In this document: positions 8,877 to 16,814 of the stretch, piece after piece
Position numbering within the stretch: position 1 is the first letter of the stretch
Layout of the letters: every line of letters begins with the position of its first letter
Assembly (NCBI RefSeq): GCF_000222685.1
Contig: NZ_AFWJ01000272.1
Location: 1 to 34,437 of the forward strand
DNA length: 34,437 nt
Origin: Vibrio nigripulchritudo ATCC 27043
GTDB taxonomy: Bacteria; Pseudomonadota; Gammaproteobacteria; Enterobacterales; Vibrionaceae
Direction: 5' to 3'
Position numbers and translations under genes: made by a program
Notes under the pieces: model-generated
What the model saw: only the letters and a program-made list of their open reading frames with translations
Database searches by the model: none
What the model was told of the DNA's origin: nothing

Positions 8877-11570
8877 ATGGCTTATTTAACTTTACAAGCT
8901 GCATATGCTATCGAGTACAGTGCTATGCAAGACTTACAGCTTCGTAACCGTGTAACACGTAAATGGTTCGATCTCACTGAAACCGCAAAGCAACTCATAA
9001 AGTTAAAAGATGCAAAATCTATCGCGAAAGCAGAAAAGTTATTGTCTAAAGCATTGAAGATCGCTCTTAAGGAGCCACTAGCGAGAGCTTCAACTTGCCA
9101 TGACTTAGGGGTCTTGCACTTTTCATATCACATTGAATTACCAGGTGGCACTTACCATAACTTAAACAAGGCTATTCAGTATTTTAACCGTGCGATAGAT
9201 ACTCCTGAAAGGCGACGTATCCCTGAGAAATACGCTTCTAGTCTCTCGCAATTAGCAGCAACCTATCGTAGGGCTGCGCATGACTATCTTTGGTCAGATA
9301 AAGATGTTGATTGCTTAGAAAAAGCCAAATCATTGCATGTTCAAGCAATCGATTTAATGGGGAGTAGTCAAGTTCCTCAGGCGATTAAAGATGGTCAACT
9401 TTCAATTATTTACTTCAATCTAGCTAGTGTACTTTTTGAACAAGGACTTAATCAGAAAGCATGTGAGTCACAAGCGAAATCAGTTGAATTGTACTTAGGC
9501 TACTTGAACTACAAATTGCCAGCTTTTATGAATGTTATGGCTCCAGCACAAGGTCTAGGACTGAGTTTTGCGAGGTTGATGCATTTCTCAGACTCCCCAA
9601 AACACAAAGAACTATGTGAAACCATTTTAGATATAGCACCTCGGTTTGGAGTTGACCCTATTAAAATTATGACAATTAACCCTGAGGTCGATATAGCTAG
9701 ACCTGAGCAACAAATAGATTACTTGTTGCGAACTGCAAAAGCCAAACCGTCACCTGAAAACTTAAAACAGCTATTCAAAAAGCAATATGAATTGATGGAA
9801 ATTCGGCGAACTTGCAAGAGTGATGCAGAAGCCGATGTATTAGCATCTCTAGTTCAAAGAACATGTTCAGGACTTGCTCGTATACTAGTGGAACAGAAAG
9901 ATTTAACTGCTACATTCAGGTTACTTGAAAATTGTAGTGCTCTACGTTTTTGTGAAAGCGCAAACAAACATTGGCAAGTCCCAGAAAAAAAAGTTTGTTT
10001 GCCTTTACGTAGTGATTTACTTCAGATGGGGGCCACTTATTTTAATCTGAACGAACTTGCGCTTATGTTAGAGCATTTAAGTGAAGAGGATGTTGAGGCA
10101 GTACTAACTGAGGTTTTTGAGAGATCACAGAAAAATTCAATCATAGAAGAAGTGGGGGAATCTACCTACTTCTACGAGCCTGCATTGTATCCTGCGGTGT
10201 TTAAGGGGGCGATAGACGACAAAGATTCAATTGCATTTCTACGACAAAAATCAAATGACTGTTTAACTGACTTTCTTAAGATTGAAAGTTTAATTGACGA
10301 GTTAGACCCTGCATTTTTGAAGCGGAGAAACAGTGATTATTCAGTTCAACTCGAGCACTTTGAAGAAGCCTTATGCAAGAACCCTAATTTGACTTTGGTC
10401 AGAGTTGACATTGAGTCGAATTACGACGACGCACTCATTTTGGTCGCTATGGTGAATGCTGGAAAACTAGTGGTAACAGGTCATAGTGTTAGCTTACCAA
10501 GAAACTTAGTTAACGATATTGGTGAATATGTAAAAGGAAACGCTGAGGGTCTTAGAACTTGGGTTCTAGATTTCATAAACTGGCGTGAAATATTACCTGA
10601 TGACTGTAAACGCCTAGGATTGTTAACCTCTTTTTTTGCATCACAGATACCGTGGGCTGCTACTGGAATTGAGGGTGAAGAACTTTATACATTGGTTGAT
10701 GAGATTAATTGGCTTCCAACAGTTCTATATCTTTGTAACCATGTGACGCACTTTAATAAGCGTAATGGTTCTAAATGTATCAATGGCGGTGAAACACGTT
10801 TTCACAATGTAGCGAACAAACACGCTTCAGGTCTCATGACTGATATCCAAAAAGATGACTTTGTTGAAGTGGTTCGTACCAGTGAAGTCATATCCTATTA
10901 TGGTCATTGTGCACATGAACTTCCTAATAGACCTTATCTGAAAACGAAACACTTCGACATGAATGACTTAGAACTGGTTAACCAAGTGGCTGGAACGGAG
11001 CGCGTTGAGTTTTGGGCTTGTCAAAGCGGTAGCAATATCCCCCTTAGTGTCTTTTCTATCCCTGTTAATGAAGCATTTGGTTTCGATATGCGGATGATAG
11101 AGTGGGGCGCTGTTAGCTCAATCGGTTCATTGTGGGCGTTGCCTGACATTGTTACAGCTCACATTAAATCTCACTATGACCAACTTCTAAATAGTGGATA
11201 TTCACCTTCAAAAGCTCTACTCGCAGCTCAACGCTGGTGGGTTTCACAAGGAGCTAAGGCTGAACTAAACAAAATGCGAGAGCTAGGACTATCGCCATAT
11301 CTAAATACCCTAGGCTGTAATGAAACTTTGGACGGGCTGTTGGGGCCAATGAAGACAAAAGAATCGCTGAATGAGGATGAGTTAACACAAGCGGAGAGGT
11401 TATTCCTGCACCCTTCTTCTTGGGCTGGCTTAAGGTTTTGTGGAATTGCAGAAAAGATAAATCAAGCTGTTTATCTAGATAAAGTAGATCTCACGGTTGA
11501 TGAAGTAAATCAACTAAAGAGCAGCTTAGCCAAACAAAAACTAAAATCTGGATTTATAAAGTATGTTTGA
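8877..11570 (+). CDS. TPR-like/CHAT-domain protease
   Basis: An 897-residue protein without signal peptide or membrane spans. The N-terminal part (about 40-230) is helical with TPR-like pairs, for example AIAKAEKLLSKALKIA-type and LNKAIQYFNRAID segments. The C-terminal part (about 640-830) is a CHAT domain, a clan CD caspase/separase-like cysteine protease: the likely catalytic His677 in SYYGHCAHE and Cys715 in VEFWACQSGSN, then the family's AVSSIGSLWALPD and GYSPSKALLAAQRWW blocks. TPR-CHAT proteins cleave a partner protein when an associated sensor is triggered (for example Csx29 of the type III-E CRISPR effector, or proteases beside bacterial gasdermins). No CRISPR array or recognisable gasdermin is here. 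The next gene overlaps its end by 8 bases. Hand-counted samples give about 37-38% GC (9421-9480, 10081-10140) against 48% in a helicase sample (23881-23940), consistent with transfer. Substrate and trigger are unknown. Confidence 0.88.
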   Translation: MAYLTLQAAYAIEYSAMQDLQLRNRVTRKWFDLTETAKQLIKLKDAKSIAKAEKLLSKALKIALKEPLARASTCHDLGVLHFSYHIELPGGTYHNLNKAIQYFNRAIDTPERRRIPEKYASSLSQLAATYRRAAHDYLWSDKDVDCLEKAKSLHVQAIDLMGSSQVPQAIKDGQLSIIYFNLASVLFEQGLNQKACESQAKSVELYLGYLNYKLPAFMNVMAPAQGLGLSFARLMHFSDSPKHKELCETILDIAPRFGVDPIKIMTINPEVDIARPEQQIDYLLRTAKAKPSPENLKQLFKKQYELMEIRRTCKSDAEADVLASLVQRTCSGLARILVEQKDLTATFRLLENCSALRFCESANKHWQVPEKKVCLPLRSDLLQMGATYFNLNELALMLEHLSEEDVEAVLTEVFERSQKNSIIEEVGESTYFYEPALYPAVFKGAIDDKDSIAFLRQKSNDCLTDFLKIESLIDELDPAFLKRRNSDYSVQLEHFEEALCKNPNLTLVRVDIESNYDDALILVAMVNAGKLVVTGHSVSLPRNLVNDIGEYVKGNAEGLRTWVLDFINWREILPDDCKRLGLLTSFFASQIPWAATGIEGEELYTLVDEINWLPTVLYLCNHVTHFNKRNGSKCINGGETRFHNVANKHASGLMTDIQKDDFVEVVRTSEVISYYGHCAHELPNRPYLKTKHFDMNDLELVNQVAGTERVEFWACQSGSNIPLSVFSIPVNEAFGFDMRMIEWGAVSSIGSLWALPDIVTAHIKSHYDQLLNSGYSPSKALLAAQRWWVSQGAKAELNKMRELGLSPYLNTLGCNETLDGLLGPMKTKESLNEDELTQAERLFLHPSSWAGLRFCGIAEKINQAVYLDKVDLTVDEVNQLKSSLAKQKLKSGFIKYV

Positions 11571-12492
11571 CGTGTTTGATGATTTATTGCCAATAACTGA
11601 CTGGAGCGTTGAAGGTCGCAAGCAGTACCTTGAACAGCATAGAGCATGTATTGAGCTAGTCTTGTATGAGGCTCTCGAGGTTTTTGATGAGCGAAAGGTA
11701 TCGTTGACGTTTGGTTGTCAGGTTAATGCTGTAGCTCGGATAATTGATATGTTTTCATCTGATAGTTTTGAAAACGAAAAACTACCTAACGGTATACCGC
11801 GTGATATCAAGTTGTTCAGTCAAATCGATTACTGGTGCAAACTTAAGTCAGGTGTAGTTTTCGCAGGACTACAGCAACTTGGACATGATGAGATCGATAT
11901 AGTTGATAATCAAACAGATCGTGGGGCTTTTGTTATAGATTTAGATCAGCTTTCGAATTGCCTAGGCATTTATAGCCAGTTAGTAGCAGCAAATATGGTT
12001 TATTTTTGGCTTCAGGCTAATAAGAAGTTGTTGGACGAGTTAGGCCAAGTAGAGGCTCCCATTGAATCCGATTTTGAGGGATGTATGGACAAAAGCACTA
12101 CCAGATACAAAGTGGATTCCTCGTTTAGGTATTTATGTGTTTTTCTTGATGTCGAACCCCAAATCCCAGGCTTTCACTTGTATAAAAGTAAATACCTGAC
12201 GAAAGGAGAAAACAAACCGCAGTACACTGCGAAGAAAACCGAAAAGGAGTCTCATCTTACAACGAGTGAAATTAGATCAGTCGTGACAAAAACTATTGAT
12301 TACTTTTATAGGGTTTACTGTGAAGAGCCAAGCCCGATATGTCAGGTATTACTCAAATCTGTAGGGGGTAAGAGTTTACTGGATCAATATAAAATTAAGA
12401 GCAAAGATTATCCAAATTTTGGTGAGCTAAGAGATAAGCTTACAGCGCTAAAATCGCCCTTGAAGAAGGAGGCTACATATGCCGTTAGATAA
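11563..12492 (+). CDS. unknown protein, second gene of CHAT operon
   Basis: 309 residues, soluble, no signal peptide and no motif I recognise. It starts 8 bases before the CHAT stop codon and overlaps the third gene by 14 bases, so the three are almost certainly translated together. The middle part (about 75-160) is mixed and ends in a helical, aromatic segment (LVAANMVYFWLQANKKLLDE); the part at about 200-235 is basic and polar, a probable linker; the C-terminal end is helical. It does not show the N-terminal pattern of bacterial gasdermins, nor nuclease or kinase motifs. By position it could be the sensor, the inhibitor or the target of the CHAT protease; this is inference. Confidence 0.85.
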   Translation: MFDVFDDLLPITDWSVEGRKQYLEQHRACIELVLYEALEVFDERKVSLTFGCQVNAVARIIDMFSSDSFENEKLPNGIPRDIKLFSQIDYWCKLKSGVVFAGLQQLGHDEIDIVDNQTDRGAFVIDLDQLSNCLGIYSQLVAANMVYFWLQANKKLLDELGQVEAPIESDFEGCMDKSTTRYKVDSSFRYLCVFLDVEPQIPGFHLYKSKYLTKGENKPQYTAKKTEKESHLTTSEIRSVVTKTIDYFYRVYCEEPSPICQVLLKSVGGKSLLDQYKIKSKDYPNFGELRDKLTALKSPLKKEATYAVR

Positions 12493-13063
12493 ACTTTCAT
12501 TGGATGAGATGGTTCAAGGTCGAAACAGCAATACTGATGACTGGAAAGAACTGGTTAAAGATCCAGAGCGTGAACGAGTTTGGAGTGAAGCTGTTACGCG
12601 TAGAGAGCATCTTGATCAGTTTTGCTATTTTGCTGCCAAGTGGCCACATTTTGTGCGCTACTATCAGCAAGCAAAGTGCTTTGCTAAACAGTCTATAAAT
12701 TCTCCAATAGTATCTCTGATTCGTGATGATGATCTATTAGGTGATCTAGCTTTATCATTAAATGAGAAGGACGAGGTAAAGGAACCACTTTTGATCACCG
12801 TCGAGTGGGGAGATCGGCAGTTAATTGAGATTCAAGGTGAGCAAACAGTGTCGTTCAACACTGAATCACAGGTTCAAATACACTATAGATACGATGACTT
12901 AGAGGGCTGGATAACTTCTGATGATAAGTGGGAGTTTTCACCTGATGAAGGAGCTGTAATGCTCACATTTATAGATGGTGATGTGATAAATGATGATCTA
13001 ACTGTAAGCTTAAATCAAGGAAAATCAGTAGGTTATATTTTTTTGTTGCCTTTATTGAAGTAA
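12479..13063 (+). CDS. unknown protein, third gene of CHAT operon
   Basis: 194 residues, acidic, no signal peptide or membrane span. An N-terminal helical third (about 1-75, rich in charged residues and aromatics) is followed by a part that looks mostly beta (about 100-194), with alternating hydrophobic residues such as LLITVEWGDRQLIEIQGEQ and a repeated pattern of short strands, possibly a beta-sandwich. A strong AAGGAGG at 12466-12472 sits inside the end of the previous gene, giving this protein its own efficient start. I recognise no family. It closes the operon; only a weak A/T-rich hairpin follows its stop. Confidence 0.83.
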   Translation: MPLDKLSLDEMVQGRNSNTDDWKELVKDPERERVWSEAVTRREHLDQFCYFAAKWPHFVRYYQQAKCFAKQSINSPIVSLIRDDDLLGDLALSLNEKDEVKEPLLITVEWGDRQLIEIQGEQTVSFNTESQVQIHYRYDDLEGWITSDDKWEFSPDEGAVMLTFIDGDVINDDLTVSLNQGKSVGYIFLLPLLK

Positions 13064-13093
13064 AAAGCGAAAAAAATTGTTTTTCTTTGCGTA

Positions 13094-13124
13094 TAGACGT
13101 ACGAACACAAAAAAGGTACGTCTA
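13094..13124. promoter_or_regulatory. 9-bp inverted repeat over ribosome site
   Basis: TAGACGTAC at 13094-13102 and GTACGTCTA at 13116-13124 form a perfect inverted repeat with a 13-base spacer, ending one base before the ATG at 13126. The purine-rich AAAAAAGG that would serve as ribosome site is in the loop and edge of the right arm. It could be an operator for autoregulation or an RNA hairpin that controls translation. Confidence 0.65.
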
Positions 13125-13125
13125 A

Positions 13126-13446
13126 ATGCAAAATATCGTATTCAAATACCAACCACGCAGTCCTGAGCTAACCAGCTCAAACACTTACTGCATCTGTCTT
13201 ATTGACAAAAAAATCTGGCGCGATATGCCAAACTCGACTCGTCAAAAAACATTGAGCGTAGTGAACTCAATTGCTCAAGGTACGCCATTTACTGTGCTAG
13301 GCGGTAAAAACATTAAATCTAATCCATCCCTGATTCGATTCAGAATTGGGCGTAGCTTTCGCTTAATCCTATCTAAAGGGAACAAACGACTTACTTTCAA
13401 GCTTTGTCGGCGACAAGGCTATGAGCAACATTTTAAGAATTTTTAA
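13126..13446 (+). CDS. RelE/ParE-like protein without visible antitoxin
   Basis: 106 residues, basic. The C-terminal half follows the layout of RelE/ParE-fold toxins: a leucine-glycine loop (FTVLGGKNI), then LIRFRIGRSFRLILS, matching the family's fRiGdyRliy strand, then a last strand with basic residues and CRRQGYEQHF. The resemblance is by pattern only. Type II toxins of this fold cleave ribosome-bound mRNA or poison gyrase and normally sit beside an antitoxin gene; none is seen on either side, the upstream gene being the third CHAT operon member. A perfect inverted repeat overlaps the ribosome site. It may be a solitary toxin relic, or a regulated part of the accessory region. Confidence 0.65.
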   Translation: MQNIVFKYQPRSPELTSSNTYCICLIDKKIWRDMPNSTRQKTLSVVNSIAQGTPFTVLGGKNIKSNPSLIRFRIGRSFRLILSKGNKRLTFKLCRRQGYEQHFKNF

Positions 13447-13596
13447 TAGTGTTATTAATTGGTTATGAGAGCACGAAGCTTGAAAAAGTAAGTTTTATAG
13501 CTTTGTGGCTGTTGCATAGATAGGACTATGGATTTAGTTATGGGCGAGAATAAAAAATACCTACTGATTACGTTCGATTACATTCAAAAAGGTAAC

Positions 13597-13651
13597 ATAT
13601 TGATTTAATAAAAAGGGCTGGTCAAAAGGTGAATTGGATTAGCTTCAGCTC
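13597..13651 (+). pseudogene. DUF3820 remnant 1
   Basis: Reading from 13604 gives FNKKGWSKGEL, then a stop, then LQL once a small deletion is allowed, matching FDKKGWPKGELGDLLKL of the intact gene at 8055-8270. The bases just upstream (TATTGATTT) also match with a short deletion. Nothing before or after is recognisable, so this is a short decayed fragment. Confidence 0.65.
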
Positions 13652-13656
13652 ACCAT

Positions 13657-13686
13657 AAAAAATGGGATTTTTAAGTCCCATTTTTT
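13657..13686. terminator. bidirectional intrinsic terminator
   Basis: AAAAAATGGGA at 13657-13667 pairs perfectly with TCCCATTTTTT at 13676-13686 around an 8-base loop. The A/T outer stem gives a T run on both strands. It can end transcripts from the RelE-like gene side and from the minus-strand fragment at 13715-14003. Confidence 0.85.
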
Positions 13687-13714
13687 GTTACACACTCAGC
13701 TGATTTACTGATGT

Positions 13715-14003
13715 TTAGTGGCTGTGCTGGTATAGGTTGGCGTCTACTTCTTTGCCTTTCGTTGGGCGAGGGACAATTTCAAAGCTGGTATCGAAAGTCT
13801 ACAAGCGAGTCCTGTAGTTTAGTCAGAACCTCTGTTTTCCGTTTAATACCTGCTTGCTTAAGTTCTAAAAGTGCCGTTAAGTCGGTGCTACCCAGCAGCA
13901 TTTGAATATCTTCTTCTCGTGTATTGATTATCTTGTTGATGTCTTTCGACCATTTCAACGCATCTCGAACCTTGGCTTCGCGTAATGTGTAAATGTTGCG
14001 CAT
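13715..14003 (-). pseudogene. 3' fragment of unknown gene with frameshift
   Basis: The minus strand reads a helical, charged stretch (TNLREAK-type start, then KWSKDINKIINTREEDIQML and LLELKQAGIKRKTEVLTKL) to a stop after DFRYQL. If one T is removed from the TTT at 13794-13796 the frame continues as FDTSFEIVPRPTKGKEVDAN and ends LYQHSH at a TAA (13715-13717), just before a good terminator. So it looks like the C-terminal end of a real gene with a single-base frameshift. Upstream it stops at the junction with the CIA30 fragment, and an ATG at 14001-14003 has no ribosome site. I do not recognise the family. Confidence 0.55.
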
Positions 14004-14271
14004 AAAAGGGGATGGTCGTCCCTACCAACTTCGAATTCGCACAGACAGTTCTTGGGATGGTGTAAGCTATCGCGCCCTTTTTAATACTTTGGACGGCGAG
14101 TGGATGACAATCACCCTGCAAGAAGCAGACTTTATTCCTGTCTTTTGGGGAAGACGCGTTGCGAATGCCGCTAACTTCCGTTTTAAGGACACCAAGCAAT
14201 TTGGCTTCCTATTAGCCGATAAGCAGGCAGGTAAGTTCCACCTAGAGGTTTCTCACTTTTCATTTCAATGA
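13993..14271 (+). pseudogene. 3' fragment of CIA30 family gene
   Basis: The frame encodes 92 residues matching the C-terminal half of CIA30 (complex I intermediate-associated protein 30) family proteins: LRIKGDGRPYQLRIRTD, then a tryptophan and EADFIPVFWGRRV, and a final GKFHLEVSHFSF strand. The family's N-terminal half (about the first 80-90 residues) is missing; immediately upstream is the 3' fragment of another gene on the opposite strand. The ATG at 13993 has no ribosome site, so this is probably a deletion relic rather than a working short gene. Confidence 0.7.
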
Positions 14272-14422
14272 ACGCACATACCAAAACGACCTGAAGTTTT
14301 TGGGTTTTGAGGATTGAAGCGCCTAAATTTATGTATTTCTAGGTTGTTTTGCATAGCACAATGACTCCATGCCTATTCTTTCCAATTTAAATTTCCGCTA
14401 AAACAAAAACTCCCATAGAAAG

Positions 14423-14541
14423 TGGTTTATTACTGGTTTGACAAAAAGGACTAATCACAAGAGAGCTAGGCGACTAATTCAATCTATACCTAGCTTTAAA
14501 AATTGAAGAGTTTGATTCGGTTGTTAAATCTCTAAAGCGGG
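14423..14541 (+). pseudogene. DUF3820 remnant 2
   Basis: The DNA aligns along its length with 8143-8268 of the intact DUF3820 gene, including TACTGGTTTGACAAAAAGG against CTCTGGTTTGATAAAAAAGG and TAGCTTTAAAAATTGAAGAG against TAGCGTTAAAAATTGAAGGG. With one base inserted near 14450 it reads YWFDKKD, then ELGD-stop-FNLYLALKIEEF, then DSVVKSLKR. Internal stops and the missing 5' half make it a pseudogene. Confidence 0.8.
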
Positions 14542-14558
14542 TGTCAGCCGGTTCACTC

Positions 14559-15452
14559 TTAACTCAAGGAGTAAGAGGACATTGTTTTTCCGGTCAAACG
14601 TAGACAAGATTCAATTTTCTTCATAACTGCGTCGTCTAATGACTCGTTAGTAATCATGCAGATATTTAGATTCTGGTTGCTTTTAAGAAGGGTAGGAGGA
14701 AGGGCTTCCATCTCGTTTGCCTTAAACAGAGATTCAGGCAACAGAGCCACAGCGAACCCTGATCGTACACTGGTGGCGATGTTTTCTAGTATAGGGCTGC
14801 GCAGAACTTGCCGAAAGCTTGTCTTTGACTGTTTCAAATCGCGGAAACAAATATCACTCACTATACAGTCGTCATCATAGATGGCGACAGGGATACTCTC
14901 GCCTTCTGCAATCTGTAATGTGATAGGCTTCGCCCAAATCAAGCGCTCGCTCCACAATACAACGTCATCTGAATATCTTTCCTCAGCAGCAACGATTGCG
15001 ATATCGACATCAGCAGAATCCACCATTGCTCTTAATTGGCGGCTTCTTTCGCATATTATCTTTGCGTCCAAACCAGGAATTTCATTTCGCAGCAGAGGCA
15101 TAAAGTGCTGCAAGAAATGCGGAGCATAATCAGTGGGAATGCCAAAAGTGATTTTACCAGTAATTTCCTGTGAGCCCAGTGCCGATAGCGTGGCGCTATT
15201 GAGCTTCAGAAACTGCTCACTGAAGTTAAGTAACGTTTTACCCGCTTCAGTTAACTGAATACCACGATTGCTCCGATGCAACAGAACGCAGTTCACTGAA
15301 TCTTCTAATTTTTTCATCTGCATACTTACTGCCGCTTGTGAGCGAAAGATAGCTTCGGCAGCTTTCTTTAATTCACCCGTCTTGGCCACCATTACGAAAG
15401 TTCTTAGCAGTTCAAGGTCAAGTAAGTTATCCAGCTTTAAGTCAGTACTCAT
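14559..15452 (-). CDS. LysR-family transcriptional regulator
   Basis: 297 residues, the usual length of a LysR-type regulator. The N-terminal winged helix-turn-helix is at about 13-72 (LELLRTFVMVAKTGELKKAA, then FRSQAAVSMQMKKLEDSV and LLHRSNRGIQLTEAG), followed by a periplasmic-binding-like effector domain from about 95 (ITGKITFGIPTDYA). It is transcribed away from an MDR oxidoreductase gene with 152 bases between starts, the classic arrangement in which a LysR protein controls its divergent neighbour and itself. The inducer is unknown. Its 3' end lies 17 bases from the DUF3820 remnant. Confidence 0.92.
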   Translation of the reverse strand: MSTDLKLDNLLDLELLRTFVMVAKTGELKKAAEAIFRSQAAVSMQMKKLEDSVNCVLLHRSNRGIQLTEAGKTLLNFSEQFLKLNSATLSALGSQEITGKITFGIPTDYAPHFLQHFMPLLRNEIPGLDAKIICERSRQLRAMVDSADVDIAIVAAEERYSDDVVLWSERLIWAKPITLQIAEGESIPVAIYDDDCIVSDICFRDLKQSKTSFRQVLRSPILENIATSVRSGFAVALLPESLFKANEMEALPPTLLKSNQNLNICMITNESLDDAVMKKIESCLRLTGKTMSSYSLS

Positions 15453-15604
15453 ATTTGTATCGTCAACTCAATTAAGAATTTCTGAATTGAAGGTTTATTA
15501 ATGTTTGTTTGATTGAATTATAACGTCGTTCTAGGATGAGTGTATATAAATTACATATGGCGGTTACAACTTAATCGTACTCGCAAAGAAGCTGAGGAAA
15601 ATAA

Positions 15605-16705
15605 ATGGTCACAAACGTACCGAAAACTATGAGTGGTGTTCAGTTGGTCGGGCATGGTGGGTTAGACAAGCTTGAATACCGTCATGATCTTTATGTCCCA
15701 ATACCTGATGTGGGAGAGGTGTTAATAAAAGTTGGCGCAAGTGCTGTGAACAATACCGACATAAACACCAGAATCGGTTGGTATTCGAAGTCTGTCTCTA
15801 CTCAGACAAACAATGGTGGGATTGAAGGTTTTGAAAGTGTAGAAAGCAGTGATGCAAGTTGGTCGGGAGCTCCGTTGCAGTTTCCAAGGATCCAAGGAGC
15901 AGATTGCTGCGGAGAAATTGTTGCGGTTGGTGAGGGAGTGGACCCAAACAGAGTAGGGGAACGTGTCTTGGTTCGCTCTATTCAGCAATTATCCGAATCC
16001 GACATTACGTGCATTACCTTTGGTTCAGAATGCAACGGGAGCTTCGCACAATACACAACCGCTTTGTCTAGTGAGGCATTCACTGTGCGAAGTACTATGA
16101 CTGATTCTGAGTTGGCGTCGTTTCCGTGCTCATATTCAACGGCTGAAAACATGATTGAACGAGCTAAGGTCAAGACAGGGGATACTGTTTTTATAACGGG
16201 AGCGTCGGGTGGTGTCGGCTCAGCAGCGATTCAATTGGTTAAACGCAGAGGTGCTACTGTAATTGCACAGTGCAGTTCAAGTAAGTTCGATCAGATAAAA
16301 CAGCTAGGAGCCGATGAAGTCATCTCTCGAAACCAGAGTGCGCTGGTGTCATTGGGGGAAAAGTCGGTAGATGTTGTCTTGGATCTGGTCGCTGGTGAAA
16401 ATTGGGGTGATCTACTCTCGATTTTAAAGGTTGGCGGGCGCTATGCCGTAGCAGGAGCGATAGCTGGACCAATGGTCGAATTGGACGTGAGAACCCTCTA
16501 TCTGAATGACTTGAGCTTTTTTGGTTGTACCTATCAAAATAGGTCGGTATTTGAAAACCTGATCAAATACATCGAACGCGAAGAGATAAAACCTATTGTT
16601 TCGAAAGAGTATCCGTTAAGTAAAATTACAATTGCACAAGAAGCATTTATGAGGAAAAACTTCGTAGGAAAACTGGTGTTGCTGCCTCAAGCATCTAGTG
16701 AATAG
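15605..16705 (+). CDS. medium-chain dehydrogenase/reductase (MDR) oxidoreductase
   Basis: 366 residues with the two-domain MDR layout: an N-terminal GroES-like barrel (about 10-150, with IPDVGEVLIKVGASAVNNTD and PRIQGADCCGEIVAVG) and a Rossmann domain with the NAD(P) motif GASGGVGSAAIQLVKRRGA at about 198-216. The cysteine cluster of the structural zinc site is not evident, so it is closer to the zinc-less quinone-oxidoreductase branch, although annotation pipelines often call this group alcohol dehydrogenase family. A GAGG 7-10 bases before the ATG supports the start. It is divergent from the LysR gene at 14559-15452, its probable regulator. Substrate unknown. Confidence 0.88.
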   Translation: MVTNVPKTMSGVQLVGHGGLDKLEYRHDLYVPIPDVGEVLIKVGASAVNNTDINTRIGWYSKSVSTQTNNGGIEGFESVESSDASWSGAPLQFPRIQGADCCGEIVAVGEGVDPNRVGERVLVRSIQQLSESDITCITFGSECNGSFAQYTTALSSEAFTVRSTMTDSELASFPCSYSTAENMIERAKVKTGDTVFITGASGGVGSAAIQLVKRRGATVIAQCSSSKFDQIKQLGADEVISRNQSALVSLGEKSVDVVLDLVAGENWGDLLSILKVGGRYAVAGAIAGPMVELDVRTLYLNDLSFFGCTYQNRSVFENLIKYIEREEIKPIVSKEYPLSKITIAQEAFMRKNFVGKLVLLPQASSE

Positions 16706-16763
16706 ATTGATTGATATTGCAATAAGGTTTGATGTAAAACAATGTTTGACTTGTTTACCCTCT

Positions 16764-16769
16764 TATAAT
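16764..16769 (+). promoter_or_regulatory. candidate -10 box for serine hydrolase gene
   Basis: A perfect TATAAT lies 45 bases before the ATG at 16815. A TTGACT at 16746-16751 is too close (12 bases) to be its normal -35 partner, so only the -10 element is offered. Confidence 0.35.
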
Positions 16770-16814
16770 GGTGCTTAATGAGTTTCATAATTAAGACCAA
16801 AATTGGGGAAGATC

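Noticed and set aside
8877-13063. CHAT operon as part of a type III-E CRISPR system or a gasdermin system
   Set aside because: No repeat array, no Cas7-11-like giant gene and no gasdermin-like N-terminus are present in the window.
13069-13091. A/T hairpin after the third CHAT operon gene as a terminator
   Set aside because: GAAAAA/TTTTTC gives a weak stem with no GC core and the T run is interrupted; not strong enough to call.
13528-13608. 26-codon frame MDLVMGENKKYLLITF...
   Set aside because: It runs into the DUF3820 remnant in another frame and has only a weak ribosome site; most likely chance or relic sequence.
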